48,052 nucleotides of DNA from an uncultured bacterium (lineage in GTDB: Bacteria; Patescibacteriota; Gracilibacteria; Absconditabacterales; Absconditicoccaceae), in the NCBI GenBank assembly GCA_946404285.1, contig CAMJDC010000003.1, forward strand, positions 1 to 48,052, written 5' to 3'. Shown here one piece after another: positions 8,464 to 19,714 of this stretch. The number at the start of each line of letters is the position of its first letter. Positions within the stretch are counted from its first letter, which is position 1. The notes under the pieces are model-generated. The model made no database searches. It saw only the letters and a list, made by a program, of their open reading frames with translations, and was not told the DNA's origin. The position numbers and the translations under genes are program-made.

Positions 8464-10665
8464 ATGAAGTCTTTTTGGACCACTCGTAGAAAGGTTTATG
8501 CATTAATAACTCTTCTTTCTGCATTTGTTGTTTTTTTTGTTGCACGAACATTTAATAATGAAACCATGTCTAGAAAACTATCTTTGTCTTGGGATGGTGT
8601 GACTAAATTTAGAAGATGATTAGATGTTTCTGGATGAACTAAATTGACTTATAGAGTTGATTATAGTACTTACGAACAGACATACTCGGGAGATACTGCA
8701 CAGTTGCAAACTATAAAAAGGCAAGTTGAAGATATTATTACCAAAAACATCGATGGAAGAATTTCTAAGCTTTGAGTTAGTGATTATAAGTCATACACTC
8801 AGCAGATGGATAATGAAACTCAAATTGTAGTAGAAATCTGAGGAGTCGCTGATCTTGATCAAGCTAAAGAGTCTATCTGAAAAACTGTGGAATTGGAGTT
8901 TAAATTACCAAATGAAGCAGAATGATCAGAAGCTGAAAAGGCTGAGAGGTTTGCCATTGCTGAGAATTTGCGTAAAGATTTGGTGGCAAATCCTGATAAA
9001 TTTGAAGCAATTGCATGATCAAGGCAATCTGAAAATGTTTATTACACAAAATATGATAACGCATCTCTCTCTCAGTTGCCTATGGTTTATCAAAATAATA
9101 TATCGACTCTAAATGAAACTAAAGATTGAGATATTTCTCCTATAGTGAATTGAGAATATCATACATATCAGTATCAAGATATGAGTTGAGGGGTTAGAAA
9201 TGTAGATTTAAGTGGATATACATTTTTCCGTATGATATCCAAGGAAAAATGAGCAAGAACATGAATTTCTCTTAGTGATATTCTAGAAGTGGCTATAAAT
9301 CTATGAGCTACATATGATGAAAATTTTACACTTGTAAAATGATGAACTGATATAGCATCTGGTGATTATAAAATTGAGAATTGAACATTAAAATATAACA
9401 ACTGAGAAGTCTTTCCAAATCAAGAAGCTTATGATGCGAGAATATTAGCCATGATTCCTGATGAAGAGAATAATGAAGGTTTTGAGGAAGAAGTCAATAA
9501 TGCTGTTGACACACTGAATGCTGATGCTGAAAGTGAAATTGCTGAAGCTTCTGTTGTTCATAATGGTGCTATTAGTACGGATAATTTGAGAGCATTCATT
9601 TCTGCGTTTGATGTAACTAATTCTGATAAAGTTCAAAAGTATGTGATGGATGGTGTAACGTACTTGTTGGTTATAAAAGATAAAAAAGCTGTAAATGATA
9701 AGTGGTTTAATTTTGCAGTAATAAATTGAATTGATGAATCTGCGTTTAAAGCATGATTAGATTCTCAGACTTTCTATACTTTAGAAGAAATCTTTGTTCA
9801 AGATAAGCTTTCATGGGTTAATGCACAATCTGATGATTGAAAAATCTTGAACTGAGCTAATTTCAAATATGCGTCAGTTAGTACTTCTCAATTGTGACAA
9901 CCTGTAGTATTAATTAGCTTTGATGACACATGAAAAGAAATCTTCTGTAACATCACATCAAACAATATTTGAAAAGAAATGGCAATATTTATCTGATGAG
10001 AAATGATTACTAGTCCTGTAATTCAAAGCAAAATTTGTGATGGATCTGCTCAGATTGATGGTAATTTTACAGCTGAATCTGCTAAGGAATTAACTAGCCA
10101 ATTAAATGAGTGAGCATTACCAGCTCCGCTTATTTTGATGCAAGAGGAAAAAGTTAGTGCAACTCTATGAGAAAATGCTTTAAATTGAGCATTACTTGCG
10201 ATGTGATTATGATTCATTGCAATATTCTTGTATATGACTTTCTTGTACTGATGGAAAAAGTGATTAGTAAGTTTATTATCATTGACTGTGTACTCTTTCG
10301 TATTGTTTGCAATCGTTAAATTGATTGATTATGCGTTATCTTTAAGTGGAATTGCAGCTATTATATTATCTATTTGAATGGCTGTGGATGCTAATGTACT
10401 TATATTTGAGAGAATGAAAGAAGAAACTGCTAATAAGAAATCTGATAAAGATAGTATAAATACAGCCTATGATAGGAGTTGGAGTGCAATACGTGATGGA
10501 CAGATTTCTACATGAATGATATGACTATTGTTGATGGTTATGTGAATAAATATGTTTAAATGATTCTGAACAATGTTGGTTGTATGAGTATTATTAACAC
10601 TTGTAATTAATGTACCTGTAATTAAAGAATTATTGCATATATTCTATAGGAGAAAAGACGATTAA
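8464..10665 (+). CDS. secD: Protein translocase subunit SecD
   Basis: SecD, with SecF, uses the proton motive force to help proteins leave the Sec channel. The 733 residues contain an N-terminal membrane segment (about 10-27), then FRRGLDVSGGTKLTYRVDY, the SecD signature where the glycines are partly TGA. A long periplasmic region (about 45-570) follows, then a C-terminal membrane bundle beginning ENALNGALLAMGLGFIAIF (about 567). The bundle holds the conserved IGMAVDANVLIFERMKEE (about 636-652) and ends near KELLHIFYRRKDD. The start at 8464 fits the signal anchor. No secF follows: a terminator and then galE on the opposite strand come next, and the protein is not fused to SecF, so SecF must be encoded elsewhere. 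Confidence 0.95.
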
Positions 10666-10679
10666 AATATTCAAATGTA

Positions 10680-10711
10680 AAAAAAAGCTGGTCGAATGAT
10701 CAGCTTTTTTA
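10680..10711. terminator. Bidirectional terminator between secD and galE
   Basis: The stem aaaaaagctggtc / gatcagctttttt with loop gaat lies between convergent secD (ends 10665) and galE (ends 10741). It has A/T runs on both sides and can serve both transcripts. Confidence 0.9.
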
Positions 10712-10740
10712 CATTATCTATTTTTTTGGGATTATGGTTA

Positions 10741-11790
<1,050 letters not shown>

Positions 11791-11915
11791 AAAATTAATT
11801 AAAAATTAAAAAATACTTTTAATTCTTACTTTTTGTTTATAAGTATTTGTAAAGAATATACAAATTATTTTGAAAATAACGGTAATAACTAAAAATTATG
11901 TTCAGATTTTTGTAA

Positions 11916-12455
11916 CTATTTTGCATCAGGGAAATACCTCATAATCTGTAGAACAAATTTGTCAGCCAATCTGTATCTCTTTTCTCGTTCTTCTAATGAC
12001 ATAAAGACTATTGAAGCATTTTCTATATAGAACTCTCTAAACAAATCAGAAATTCAAGATTTCAGCTCATCAACTTGTGGTTTCTCCATATGTTGATAAA
12101 TTATGATTATATCCATATCAATAGGCACTCCAAATATTTTTCATAGAAAATATTTATTTATCATGACTGAATATGTATCAAACAAATCTGTCAGATTTGA
12201 TTTTAATGCTGTAAAGAATACCTGTTTAAATAAGTCAAAAAACTTTTCTTTTATCGAAATAGAAAAACCTGAATTTTCTTTTTGAATATCTAAGATTCAT
12301 GCCTCTTCTAGTGAATCAACTTGTTTTTTAATTGCAGGGAATGTCCATCATATCTCACTTTCTAGTGCTCTCATAGATATTCATTGTCTACGAAAAACCA
12401 AGTATTTTAGTATATCTACCTTTGTTTTACTTCAAAAAAGTTTTTCTAAATTCAT
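11916..12455 (-). CDS. Winged-helix regulator with possible nucleotidyltransferase-like C-terminal half
   Basis: The 179-residue protein begins LEKLFGSKTKVDILKYLVFRRQ, followed by GISMRALESEIGGTFPAIKKQVDSLEEAGILD, a winged helix-turn-helix resembling ArsR-type regulators (about 3-58). The C-terminal half contains FGVPIDMDIIIIY (about 110-122). This resembles the beta-strand with spaced aspartates of minimal nucleotidyltransferases that are sometimes fused to such helix-turn-helix domains, although the GSD loop is not clear. Target genes are unknown. It lies between galE and nrdR on the same strand, 69 bp downstream of nrdR. Length and composition are host-like, with several TGA glycines. Confidence 0.75.
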
Positions 12456-12524
12456 GACAAAAACAGTAATAAAGTCTACTTATTAGTATAAAAATATAAA
12501 TGTAAATTACAAGATATAAAAAAT

Positions 12525-12959
12525 CTATCAGATTAGTTGCTTAAAATCATCTAAACTATCGAAGCTCTTGTATACTGAAAAAAATCTAACATATGGCACA
12601 GGATAATCCTCTTTTAATAGTTCTAGCACATCGTCTCAGATCATAGAAGACTGAATTTCAGGTCACTGACTCTGCCATTTTATTTCTAGAGTATTTAATA
12701 GATTTTCTATTTCTTCGTTTGTAAAATTAGTTTTTGCAAATGCTAATAGGATTGCTTTTTTCAGCTTTGAATGATCGTACATTTCTTTGGAACCATCCTT
12801 TTTTATAACCATCAAATCCGTAATTCCCATACGTTCAAATGTTGTAAATCTGTATCAGCAAAATTCACATTCACGACGGCGACGAATGGTTTGTCAATTA
12901 TCTATAATTCTAGAATCTACGACTTTTGTATCCATATTTTTACATTTTGCACATTTCAT
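12525..12959 (-). CDS. nrdR: Transcriptional repressor NrdR
   Basis: NrdR is a zinc-ribbon/ATP-cone repressor of ribonucleotide reductase genes. The 144 residues begin MKCAKCKNMDTKVVDSR, the first half of the zinc ribbon. IRRRRECEFCWYRFTTFER follows with the second CxxC, and the characteristic RRRRECxxC is intact. The ATP-cone follows (about 50-135): VIKKDGSKEMYDHSKLKKAI, then IENLLNTLE and VRFFSVYKSF. The start ATG is immediately before the Lys-Cys of the zinc ribbon, as in the family. It lies 27 bp after the 737-aa orphan gene and may be co-transcribed with it. No ribonucleotide reductase gene is in the window. Confidence 0.95.
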
Positions 12960-12986
12960 AGTATTATTAATATAGATTAAAATATT

Positions 12987-15200
12987 TTAGGATGGAATTA
13001 GATATCTTTTGTTGTAATAAGTGATATGCTTTAGTACACCACGTAACCATAACAAATCTTCTATGGAGAATAAATCTTGTTTTTGCTGGTCAGATTTTTT
13101 TCATAATTTTTTTAAGAAATCTATCCAATTTTCCTTGATGATTGAGAAGAATTGTTTGTTATCATCAAATTCAACGAAAATCGCAAGTATGGATCAAAAT
13201 TGTTCCAATAATGTATCAATCATTGTTGATCAAGCTGAGTATAACGATTCATCTCGGTTAAGAATTTTCAAAAGATAAATCCTTTTCAATAATGATAAAT
13301 CTAATTTTCTCTTTCATCACTCATCGGTTTCTTGGCTTAGTTGGAGATACCTATAATAGATGACAAATCCGAACAATGTTTCACGTAATACTGAAAGCTC
13401 TTGTAAGATTACAGCATCGTTGTATATATTGAAAAAGGCTTTTCGTGGAAACATTCCGAGAACTTCACGGAAAAATTGGACATCAAATGCATATAATGAA
13501 TTTTTTAAACGAACTATATCTTGGTCAGTAAATACATTTTCCAATATTTGTAATATATTATCTCACAATGAAAAATGAGAAAAAATCGGTTCATAATAAT
13601 TATAAATGAATTCATTGGATGGAAGATGAATAAGAGATGATATTTGGTCAGCATACTGTGCTTGAAACCAATCTAAGACTGTCTTATTTTTCACATACAA
13701 TTTGCTTATGTGAGGATTACATTCCTGTAGTAAAGTTGTTAGGGCTATTTCATCCTCGGTTTTCATTAAAAAAGGAGTTGCCTTAATTGGATCTACTTTT
13801 ATAGAACTTGTTGGTACAAAAAATTTTTCTTTTCACAAACGAACTTTTTTGTTAACAAATTGATAATATGAGTTATTTTTCGCGTATAAAAAATGACTTA
13901 ATCATGAATAACTTATAGCCTTGTCAGACTTGAACGTAATATCAAAATATTTGATTAATTCTGGGACTAAACCTGGTTTAAAAAATCTCAAGAAAAATGT
14001 TTCTGCTCTAGAAATATGTAGTCATCAAATATAACTTACATAAAAATTTAAGAATTGTTCCATAATTCTTGATTCTTTTTTTATACTTGCTGGAATCTTC
14101 ATTTGATCTAACTTATCTACATCATCTCCAATTTCAGACATCATTTCATCTAATTCTTCATAGCTATCTTGATTTTCCAAACGCATATGAGAAATATACT
14201 GTTTTACTCATTTGAAAAATCCTTTCTTGAAATTTTCAGGATCCGTTGCATAATCTATTATAAAATCTAACTCTGATTCATTTTTCATTAAAGCTGTAAG
14301 TTTTTTGTCAAGTACCTTTCTATCATAAATATTAGCAACTAAATTAGATACAACTTCTCATATATCTGTATCCAAAAAAAGATATTTTAAATGAATATCT
14401 GCAGGCACTATTTCAAAAAGTATACTCTCCTCAACTGTTCCGAAATTTGGATTATATATGATTTCATTCACATTACTCAAAAAATTTCTATGTAATGCTG
14501 ATAATTGAGGTCAAAATAGCCACTGATAAAAATCATTAGCATCTTGTTTAAAAACTCTTTTTTCATTGAAATATAATCAACTTATGCGTCTTTCATAATA
14601 AAACATCATAAAAAATATTTCAATATTTGATAACATTTTTGTTTTTATTTCTTGAAAACGCTTTTTCGTGATTTTGTGTTTTAATTGTCAGATAACGACC
14701 TCAAAAAAATTGAAATATAAATCAATAAATCGTTGAAAGTCTGATTTTTCATCTTTTCATGGAAAAACTTTTAATCTACTTGCGAACAAAAATGTCAGTA
14801 AGAAAAAAGCATATAAACTATCAACAAAAATTAAGTTTTCTGAATCATCAAAGGAATCATATAAATATAGTGATGATAGTAATGCGATTGCTGTAGCAGT
14901 ATTTCAAACATTATAGAATTTATATCCATTAAAATTAGCTGCTGCTATATAAGAATAGTAGGTATCAGTCATTTTGGATTGGACTACATCTTTATGATTT
15001 CATAATCAGACTTTTCACTCAAAAATATCCATGGACAAATCAAAGAGATTCAACTTGTAGTTTTCTATAATTTTTCTGTCTATTACTGTAAAAAAGTCCT
15101 TTGCTGATATAAAGGACACAAACATTGAGGCTGGATTAAAAGAGTCTTTTACCAAAGAATCAGGAAAACATGAAAGTAAAAGTCTCTTAAATAATTGCAT
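12987..15200 (-). CDS. Large hypothetical protein, 737 aa
   Basis: Unrecognised. A single frame with many TGA glycines runs from the ATG at 15198-15200 to TAA at 12987. The protein is rich in phenylalanine, leucine and aspartate, appears mostly helical and lacks a clear signal peptide. Some stretches are hydrophobic (NLIFVDSLYAFFLLTFLFAS, about 110-130) but not long enough to be sure of membrane insertion. No catalytic motif is visible. Regular hydrophobic helices with acidic connectors, such as IYDRKVLDKKLTALMKNESE, suggest a helical scaffold. It precedes nrdR on the same strand by 27 bp, and its own start is 34 bp from the end of the FKBP-like gene, so the three may form one unit. Confidence 0.75.
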
Positions 15201-15234
15201 TATATTCTATATAATTTGGATTAAATTCATAATT

Positions 15235-15738
15235 TTAATTCTTTTCCAGTTTTGTTACTTTTATATTATATGATAATTCTGAATAAGTTTTTGGATCATT
15301 GAAATCTACTGTATAAGAAAGATATCAATCTTCGTCTGTAGTTACATCTGTAATGACTCCTTTTCAAATTGAATCAACATAAACTTCGCTTCATATTTGA
15401 GGATCTGATACTCAAAGTACCTCTGTAACAATTATATTTGCGTAAGACTGTACTTTATTTTCACTATGTTCATCGCTAAATAATTCTGATCCATTAATTT
15501 TTCACTGAAACTCGTCATTCTTTTGAGCTCACATAATGATAGTTTCTAGCCAAGCCAATGAAGAATCTTGTCAGATTGTAAGATCCTTAGTTCACTGATC
15601 TACTACTGTTCAGTCTGCTAACGAAAAACTATAATCTACTGAAACTATATCAGAATCATCTATAACTTTTGGTCCACAAGCTGCTAACGCTATTAAACAT
15701 AGGTAAGATCCTAGAACAAGTGCTCTTTTTTTGTACAT
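15235..15738 (-). CDS. FKBP-like peptidyl-prolyl isomerase lipoprotein
   Basis: A 167-residue exported lipoprotein. The N-terminus is basic and then hydrophobic, and ends in a lipobox LIALAAC, giving a lipid-modified Cys21. The mature part contains SDIVSVDYSFSLADGTVVDQG, LTIGQDSSLAWLETIIMGAQKND, and a C-terminal beta-rich segment. This order (DxVxVxYxxxLxDGxVxD, then IGxxxxxxxLExxxxGxxxxD) is that of FKBP/SlyD-type prolyl isomerases. The active-site aromatic residues are not all recognisable, so a purely structural role is possible. It would act on the outer face of the cytoplasmic membrane. It lies upstream of the 737-aa gene on the same strand. Confidence 0.75.
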
Positions 15739-15828
15739 TTTTGTTTATAAATAAATAAAATTTTGATTTATACCTACCTGTCTATATCTTTTTTTTGTGT
15801 ATATGCAAGGGATTTTTATAAAACAAAA

Positions 15829-15851
15829 TAGACAACTTTTAAGGTTGTCTA
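15829..15851 (-). terminator. Terminator after the low-complexity anchored protein
   Basis: A perfect 8-bp stem (tagacaac / gttgtcta) with a 7-nt loop is followed on the minus strand by ttttgtttt. It lies 25 bp beyond the stop at 15876. Confidence 0.8.
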
Positions 15852-15875
15852 CTTCTTATAATTGATAGAGAATAA

Positions 15876-17225
15876 TTAGAATAAAGCTCAAAGTACTTCT
15901 TCTGCATCTCTGAGATCTGTTTGGCTTAGTCCATTTGACGTAGTCTTAGTTTGAGTTTGTGTTGTTTTCTGGGTTGTTGTCTTAGTTTGCGTCTGTGTAG
16001 TTTTTTGTGTGGTTTTGGTTTGAGTTGTCTTTTGTGTAGTTGGCTGTGTTTGTGTTGTCTTCTGAGTTGTAGTCTTAGTTTGTGTCTGTGTAGTTTTTTG
16101 TGCAGTTGGCTGAGATACTGTGGCCGTATTGCTTTCTTTTTTCTCCTCCTTTGGTTCTTCTTTTGTTCATTCTACTTCTACTACAAGGCTATTCTTTGAA
16201 TTAGAAATTTTTTCTAAATATGAATCAGATTTATTCACTTCTTTCTTAGTATCTTCTTTCTTTACTTCTTTCTCGTTTTCCTCTTTGTTCTCTTCTTTTT
16301 TAATTTCCTCTTTTTTAGTATCTTCCTTTTTAACCTCTTTCTCTTTAGTTTCTACTTCCTCATCGTCTTCGTCTAAATCAATGTCTTCTTCATAGACATC
16401 ATCGTCAATGACCACAGTTTCATACCTAGACTTATAAATTCAATCAATCATCTTTTCTAAAGATAAACGTGGTATTGAAAGCACACCATCTCCATCCTTA
16501 TATTTTGGTTGAGTTTTTAATATGATTTTATCCGCTTCTCCTGTTTCGCTATATTCTATCGTTACCAATATTTCAGTATCATCTGTTAGATTGTTTTCTA
16601 TATAAGTATTTATTATTCATATCAAATCTGACTTGGAATATCCAGATACATCTTGTTTTACTTCAGACTCATCTCATAGTTTTTCTTTCATTTTTACGAA
16701 TCTAATTGGAGCGAGATTTCAAAAAGACTTTCAGATATTTTTCTGATTAGTAACTCTTTCGTTTATTTCAATATTTTCGCTATTATCTATGATTTCAATG
16801 TCTGAACCATTTTGTTTTTGATCTGAGTCTGATTTATCTTTTTTCTTGGAACTATTAGAAAGGTCTAAATCTATATCAGAATCTAAATCTGAATCTCTAT
16901 CATCATCTAAATCAGTATCCGAATCGATATCCAAATCTTTATCTTTTGAATCAGATTTATCTTTAGTTCATACTGCTGTGAAATCTAATTTGTACGTATT
17001 ATAATCGACGAAATTTTTATCAGAAAATCGGCTTATAATTCTATCAGGGAATGTCCTAACATTATACCAAAGTTTAGCTGCTCATGATGGACTAAATAAC
17101 CCGTATATAAAGAATGCAATAATCAGTAAAATAGCTATAAAAATTAGTCTTCTTATCCATCTTTTCAACAACCAAATAAGAAAAACTGCTACAAGAATGA
17201 TAACAATCCATATTACGATATTCAT
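15876..17225 (-). CDS. Membrane-anchored low-complexity protein, 449 aa
   Basis: The N-terminus carries two closely spaced hydrophobic segments (IVIWIVIILVAVFLIWLL and LIFIAILLIIAFFIYGLF, about 3-47) separated by basic residues, then YNVRTFPDRIISRF. The rest is low complexity in blocks: Asp/Ser-rich (DIDSDTDLDDDRDSDLD, about 100-130), a short possibly folded part (about 165-270, LILKTQ and LSIPRLSLEKMID), a Glu/Lys block (KEVKKEDTKKEEIKKEE), and a Thr/Gln/Lys block (TTQKTTQTQTK repeats). It ends LSQTDLRDAEEVLGALF. The Thr/Gln block is nearly repetitive at DNA level (15945-16110). I recognise no family. A stalk or cell-envelope role is conceivable. A terminator follows. Confidence 0.8.
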
Positions 17226-17419
17226 GGGTTATATATCCTTAAAAGATAAACTCAAACGTGTATATACGTTTGTATATGTTTTTTTATAACAAAGTCAATA
17301 GACTTTTTTTTGAATAGTGGAAATATTATTTATATTTATTATTACACAAAAAATGTAAATATTATGCAAATTTTATGCACTTTATATTTCTTTATTAAAT
17401 AATTAGTATAATGTAATAA

Positions 17420-17812
17420 CTATAATTCAATAACTTTAGGCTCTTGTGTGAATGAATAGATAGTTGCTACTGCGTTTTTGAAATATAATACTTCTGTGTT
17501 ATGGTCGTTTTCATCATACATACCTCTAAGTTCTGGATATCTATCCAACATGGATTTTTTGGCTTCTACGCGTTCATCTCTAACTAATTCTCCTGAAACT
17601 CTAATCCATCTTCAATCCAAAGCAGCACAAATTTCTACTTTTGGATTTTCTTGGATTTGTCTTGAAACATTTTTTGATTTTCAGGTCTGGATATAGAGTT
17701 TATTTTCAAAGATATTTATAGTTCAGAATGGTCTAACTCTTGGCTGATCTCATTCAACTGTTGCCAAGTAGTAAGTTCAGCATTTTCTGAGAAAATCTAA
17801 CACTTCATTCAT
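17420..17812 (-). CDS. Pyridoxamine 5'-phosphate oxidase-like flavin-binding protein
   Basis: A 130-residue PNPOx-like split-barrel protein. It starts MNEVLDFLRKCGTYYLATVEGDQPRVRPFG, the usual beginning of this family (helix, then YLATVEGDQPRVRP). This is followed by FENKLYIQTGKSKNVSRQIQENPKVEIC and DGRWIRVSGELVRDE. Such proteins bind FMN or F420 or heme-related cofactors and usually reduce unknown substrates, so the substrate cannot be named. Several glycines are TGA codons. It stands alone on the minus strand with about 700 bp upstream free of larger genes; that space includes the two RNA candidates at 18015-18237. Confidence 0.88.
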
Positions 17813-18014
17813 GGGTCTTTATTAAAATTTAAATATAGAGAAAATATATTAAATCTTTTGAAAAAATAAAGAAAAAATCTGATTTTACACTTCCGCCATA
17901 TATATTTCAAAATATGTCAATATCTAAAAATACAGTTAATGTGATGAAAATCCCTATCAGACTTTGAACTTTTCAACAAATTATTGACATTTTGTAAAAA
18001 GTATTAAAAAATTT

Positions 18015-18099
18015 GCTTTTTTAAAAAAAATCTATATCATTGTGTGCGTGTGGTAGAACCTTATAGAAGAAATGGCTATTTGGTAGATAGCCATTTTTT
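18015..18099 (+). ncRNA. Candidate small RNA ending in a terminator
   Basis: A perfect 9-bp stem (aatggctat / atagccatt, 18071-18095) with a 7-nt loop and a run of Ts is a strong plus-strand terminator, yet no plus-strand gene precedes it. Upstream, TTGCTT, a 16-nt spacer and TATCAT could be a promoter and would start a transcript of about 60 nt. A TTGACA further up (17984-17989) lacks a convincing -10. The transcript boundaries are inferred and the 5' end is uncertain. A 27-codon open frame at 17914-17997 ends before the hairpin and could be an alternative explanation. Confidence 0.4.
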
Positions 18100-18121
18100 G
18101 TTTGATATAAAGTTTTCATTT

Positions 18122-18237
18122 AAAAAAAAGGGGCACCCCTCATATGGGTGCCCTGAAGTGTGGATTTCGATCGGACGCTGTCCCACTGTCCTAAGGTAGG
18201 AAAGTCCGTTGATATACAGTATCCACTAACTGCTTGT
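18122..18237 (-). ncRNA. Structured small RNA gene with its own promoter and terminator
   Basis: On the minus strand a promoter (TTGACT, 16-nt spacer, TATGAT) at 18244-18271 predicts a start near 18237. The transcript then has a closing stem GTGGAT / ATCCAC (18221-18226 with 18160-18165). An inner stem CGGAC / GTCCG (18204-18208 with 18172-18176) encloses a small hairpin TCCTaccttAGGA. The RNA ends with a perfect 8-bp GC-rich terminator stem GGGCACCC / GGGTGCCC (18131-18153) and eight Ts. This gives about 115 nt with no open frame of note. It does not show the SRP RNA, RNase P, 6S or tmRNA core sequences. Its G/C content is far above the surrounding DNA, as expected for a structural RNA. The function is unknown; it is 310 bp from the nearest downstream gene, so a free RNA is more likely than a leader. 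Confidence 0.7.
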
Positions 18238-18243
18238 GTTTAT

Positions 18244-18271
18244 ATCATATGAATTTAATATAGAAAGTCAA
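18244..18271 (-). promoter_or_regulatory. Promoter of the 18122-18237 small RNA
   Basis: On the minus strand the -35 TTGACT (18266-18271) and the -10 TATGAT (18244-18249) are separated by 16 nt, close to the sigma-70 consensus. The predicted start lies about 7 nt downstream, just before the structured region. Confidence 0.65.
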
Positions 18272-18512
18272 GAGATATCTTTCTAATAATGAAAGTTACA
18301 TAAAGAACAACACAAAATGCTAGATTTTATATGGAATTTTTGCTTATTTTTATCCTATGCTAAAATATTTTAATATTTTATGAAGACTTTCGATTTAAAT
18401 ATTATGATAATATATCTAAGTGAAAAGAATCTAGCCAATCTGATTTTTATGTTGATTTTTTATGATGTAAAAATACAATGTATTATTGGTATTTATCCAT
18501 TACTTGTTTTTG

Positions 18513-19661
18513 ATGAAAAAGAAATTACTAATTATATTGTGAGTACTACTATTCTCTCTAAACTTTAGTTTAGCTGAAGATTTAGCTCAGCTTATTTTAT
18601 TTTATTGAAAGACTTGTCCTCACTGTAAAGCAGAAGAATGATATTTAGATACATTAAAGGAAAAATACGATTTTGAGGTGGTATGATATGAAGTATATTA
18701 TAGCAAAGATAATCAAGATAAAATGAAAGAATATGGAGAACAATTTTGAACTGAATTTAAGGGAGTACCAGTTGTAATTATGTGAGATGATTATTTTGTG
18801 TGAGCAAGTTATGATAAAACTGTCGATCTATTGGATAAATATGCCACCAAAAAAGATACTGAATGTCTTCCAGAAGAGGATGAAGAAACTAAGAATTCAA
18901 ATCCAATTGTAGATTGTACAGATGATGAAAATCAGACTACTACAATATTTTGAAAGGAAATATCACTGAAAAAAGCCTGACCAATATTATTTGGAATCGC
19001 TTTATGATTTGCAGACTGAATTAATCCATGTATGTTTTGAGTTCTAATTTTCTTGTTAACTTACTTGGTTTCAGTTTGATCTAGAAAGAAAGTTTTATAT
19101 TCAGGATTGATTTTCGCATTAACTACATTTGTGCTCTATTCTGCAATAATGTATGGAATGCATAAGTTATTATTTAGTACAAACTTTTTCCTAAAATATA
19201 TTTCTATAGTGAAATGTGTAATCTGAATTCTGGCTATTATTCTTTGAGCAATTGAAATCAAAGATTTCTGGGCTTATGGAAAATGAGTTTCACTTGCTAT
19301 TCCTAAATGGGCTAAACCAACACTAGAATATGTTACGAAAAAAGGAACCTACATGAGTGCATTCATATTAGCTGTTCTCTCAACATTTGTAGAATTGCCT
19401 TGTACTATTTGAATTCCTTTGGCTTATGTATGAGCTGTAGGAGATAAAGTTAATATTTTCGCAGCTTTATGACTTTATAATTTCTTCTTCATTCTACCAT
19501 TATTAATCATAATATTTGGAATATACTTCGGAATATCAGCATTCAAAACTAAAGATGGAGATTTAGCTATCAATAAAGTAAGCAACAAAAAGATTATGAG
19601 ATTGGTAGCTGGAATTATTTTGGTAACTTTGTGAGTTCTATTCTTAACTAGAGTAATTTAA
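18513..19661 (+). CDS. Thioredoxin-like domain fused to CcdA/DsbD-type membrane domain
   Basis: The 382-residue protein starts with a signal peptide (MKKKLLIILGVLLFSLNFSLAE). A thioredoxin/glutaredoxin-like domain follows with the redox pair CPHC (Cys35, Cys38) and the cis-proline region FKGVPVVIMGDDYF. After a charged linker, a membrane domain of about six helices begins near residue 150. It contains GFADGINPCMFGVLIFLLTYLVS and, later, TFVELPCTIGIPLAY. These paired cysteines near prolines are those of CcdA/DsbD, which passes electrons across the membrane. The protein would carry reducing power from the cytoplasm to exported thiols in one chain. TGA codes glycine throughout. The start was chosen because it gives an intact signal peptide. 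Confidence 0.9.
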
Positions 19662-19676
19662 TTAAAACTTTATTTA

Positions 19677-19711
19677 AAAAAAAGAATTTGTCCATTACGG
19701 GCAGATTCTTT
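19677..19711. terminator. Terminator between the CcdA fusion gene and the small dsRBD-like gene
   Basis: An imperfect hairpin (aaagaatttgtcc / gggcagattcttt, loop attac) with an A-run on the left and T-rich sequence on the right lies between the convergent stops at 19661 and 19715. It can serve both strands. Confidence 0.75.
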
Positions 19712-19714
19712 AAT

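Noticed and set aside
15951-16199. A cysteine- and leucine-rich plus-strand frame that looks like a metal-binding or membrane protein
   Set aside because: It is the complement of the Thr/Gln/Lys repeat block of the minus-strand gene at 15876-17225; the cysteines come from TGT/TGC complements of ACA/GCA.
18195-18210. A stretch (aggaaagtccg, plus strand) resembling the first conserved region of RNase P RNA
   Set aside because: None of the other conserved RNase P regions is nearby and the transcribed strand is the minus strand. The match is short and probably chance.
18380-18568. A 62-codon plus-strand frame upstream of the thioredoxin/CcdA gene
   Set aside because: It overlaps the signal peptide of that gene in another frame, has no family likeness and is explained by AT-rich sequence.
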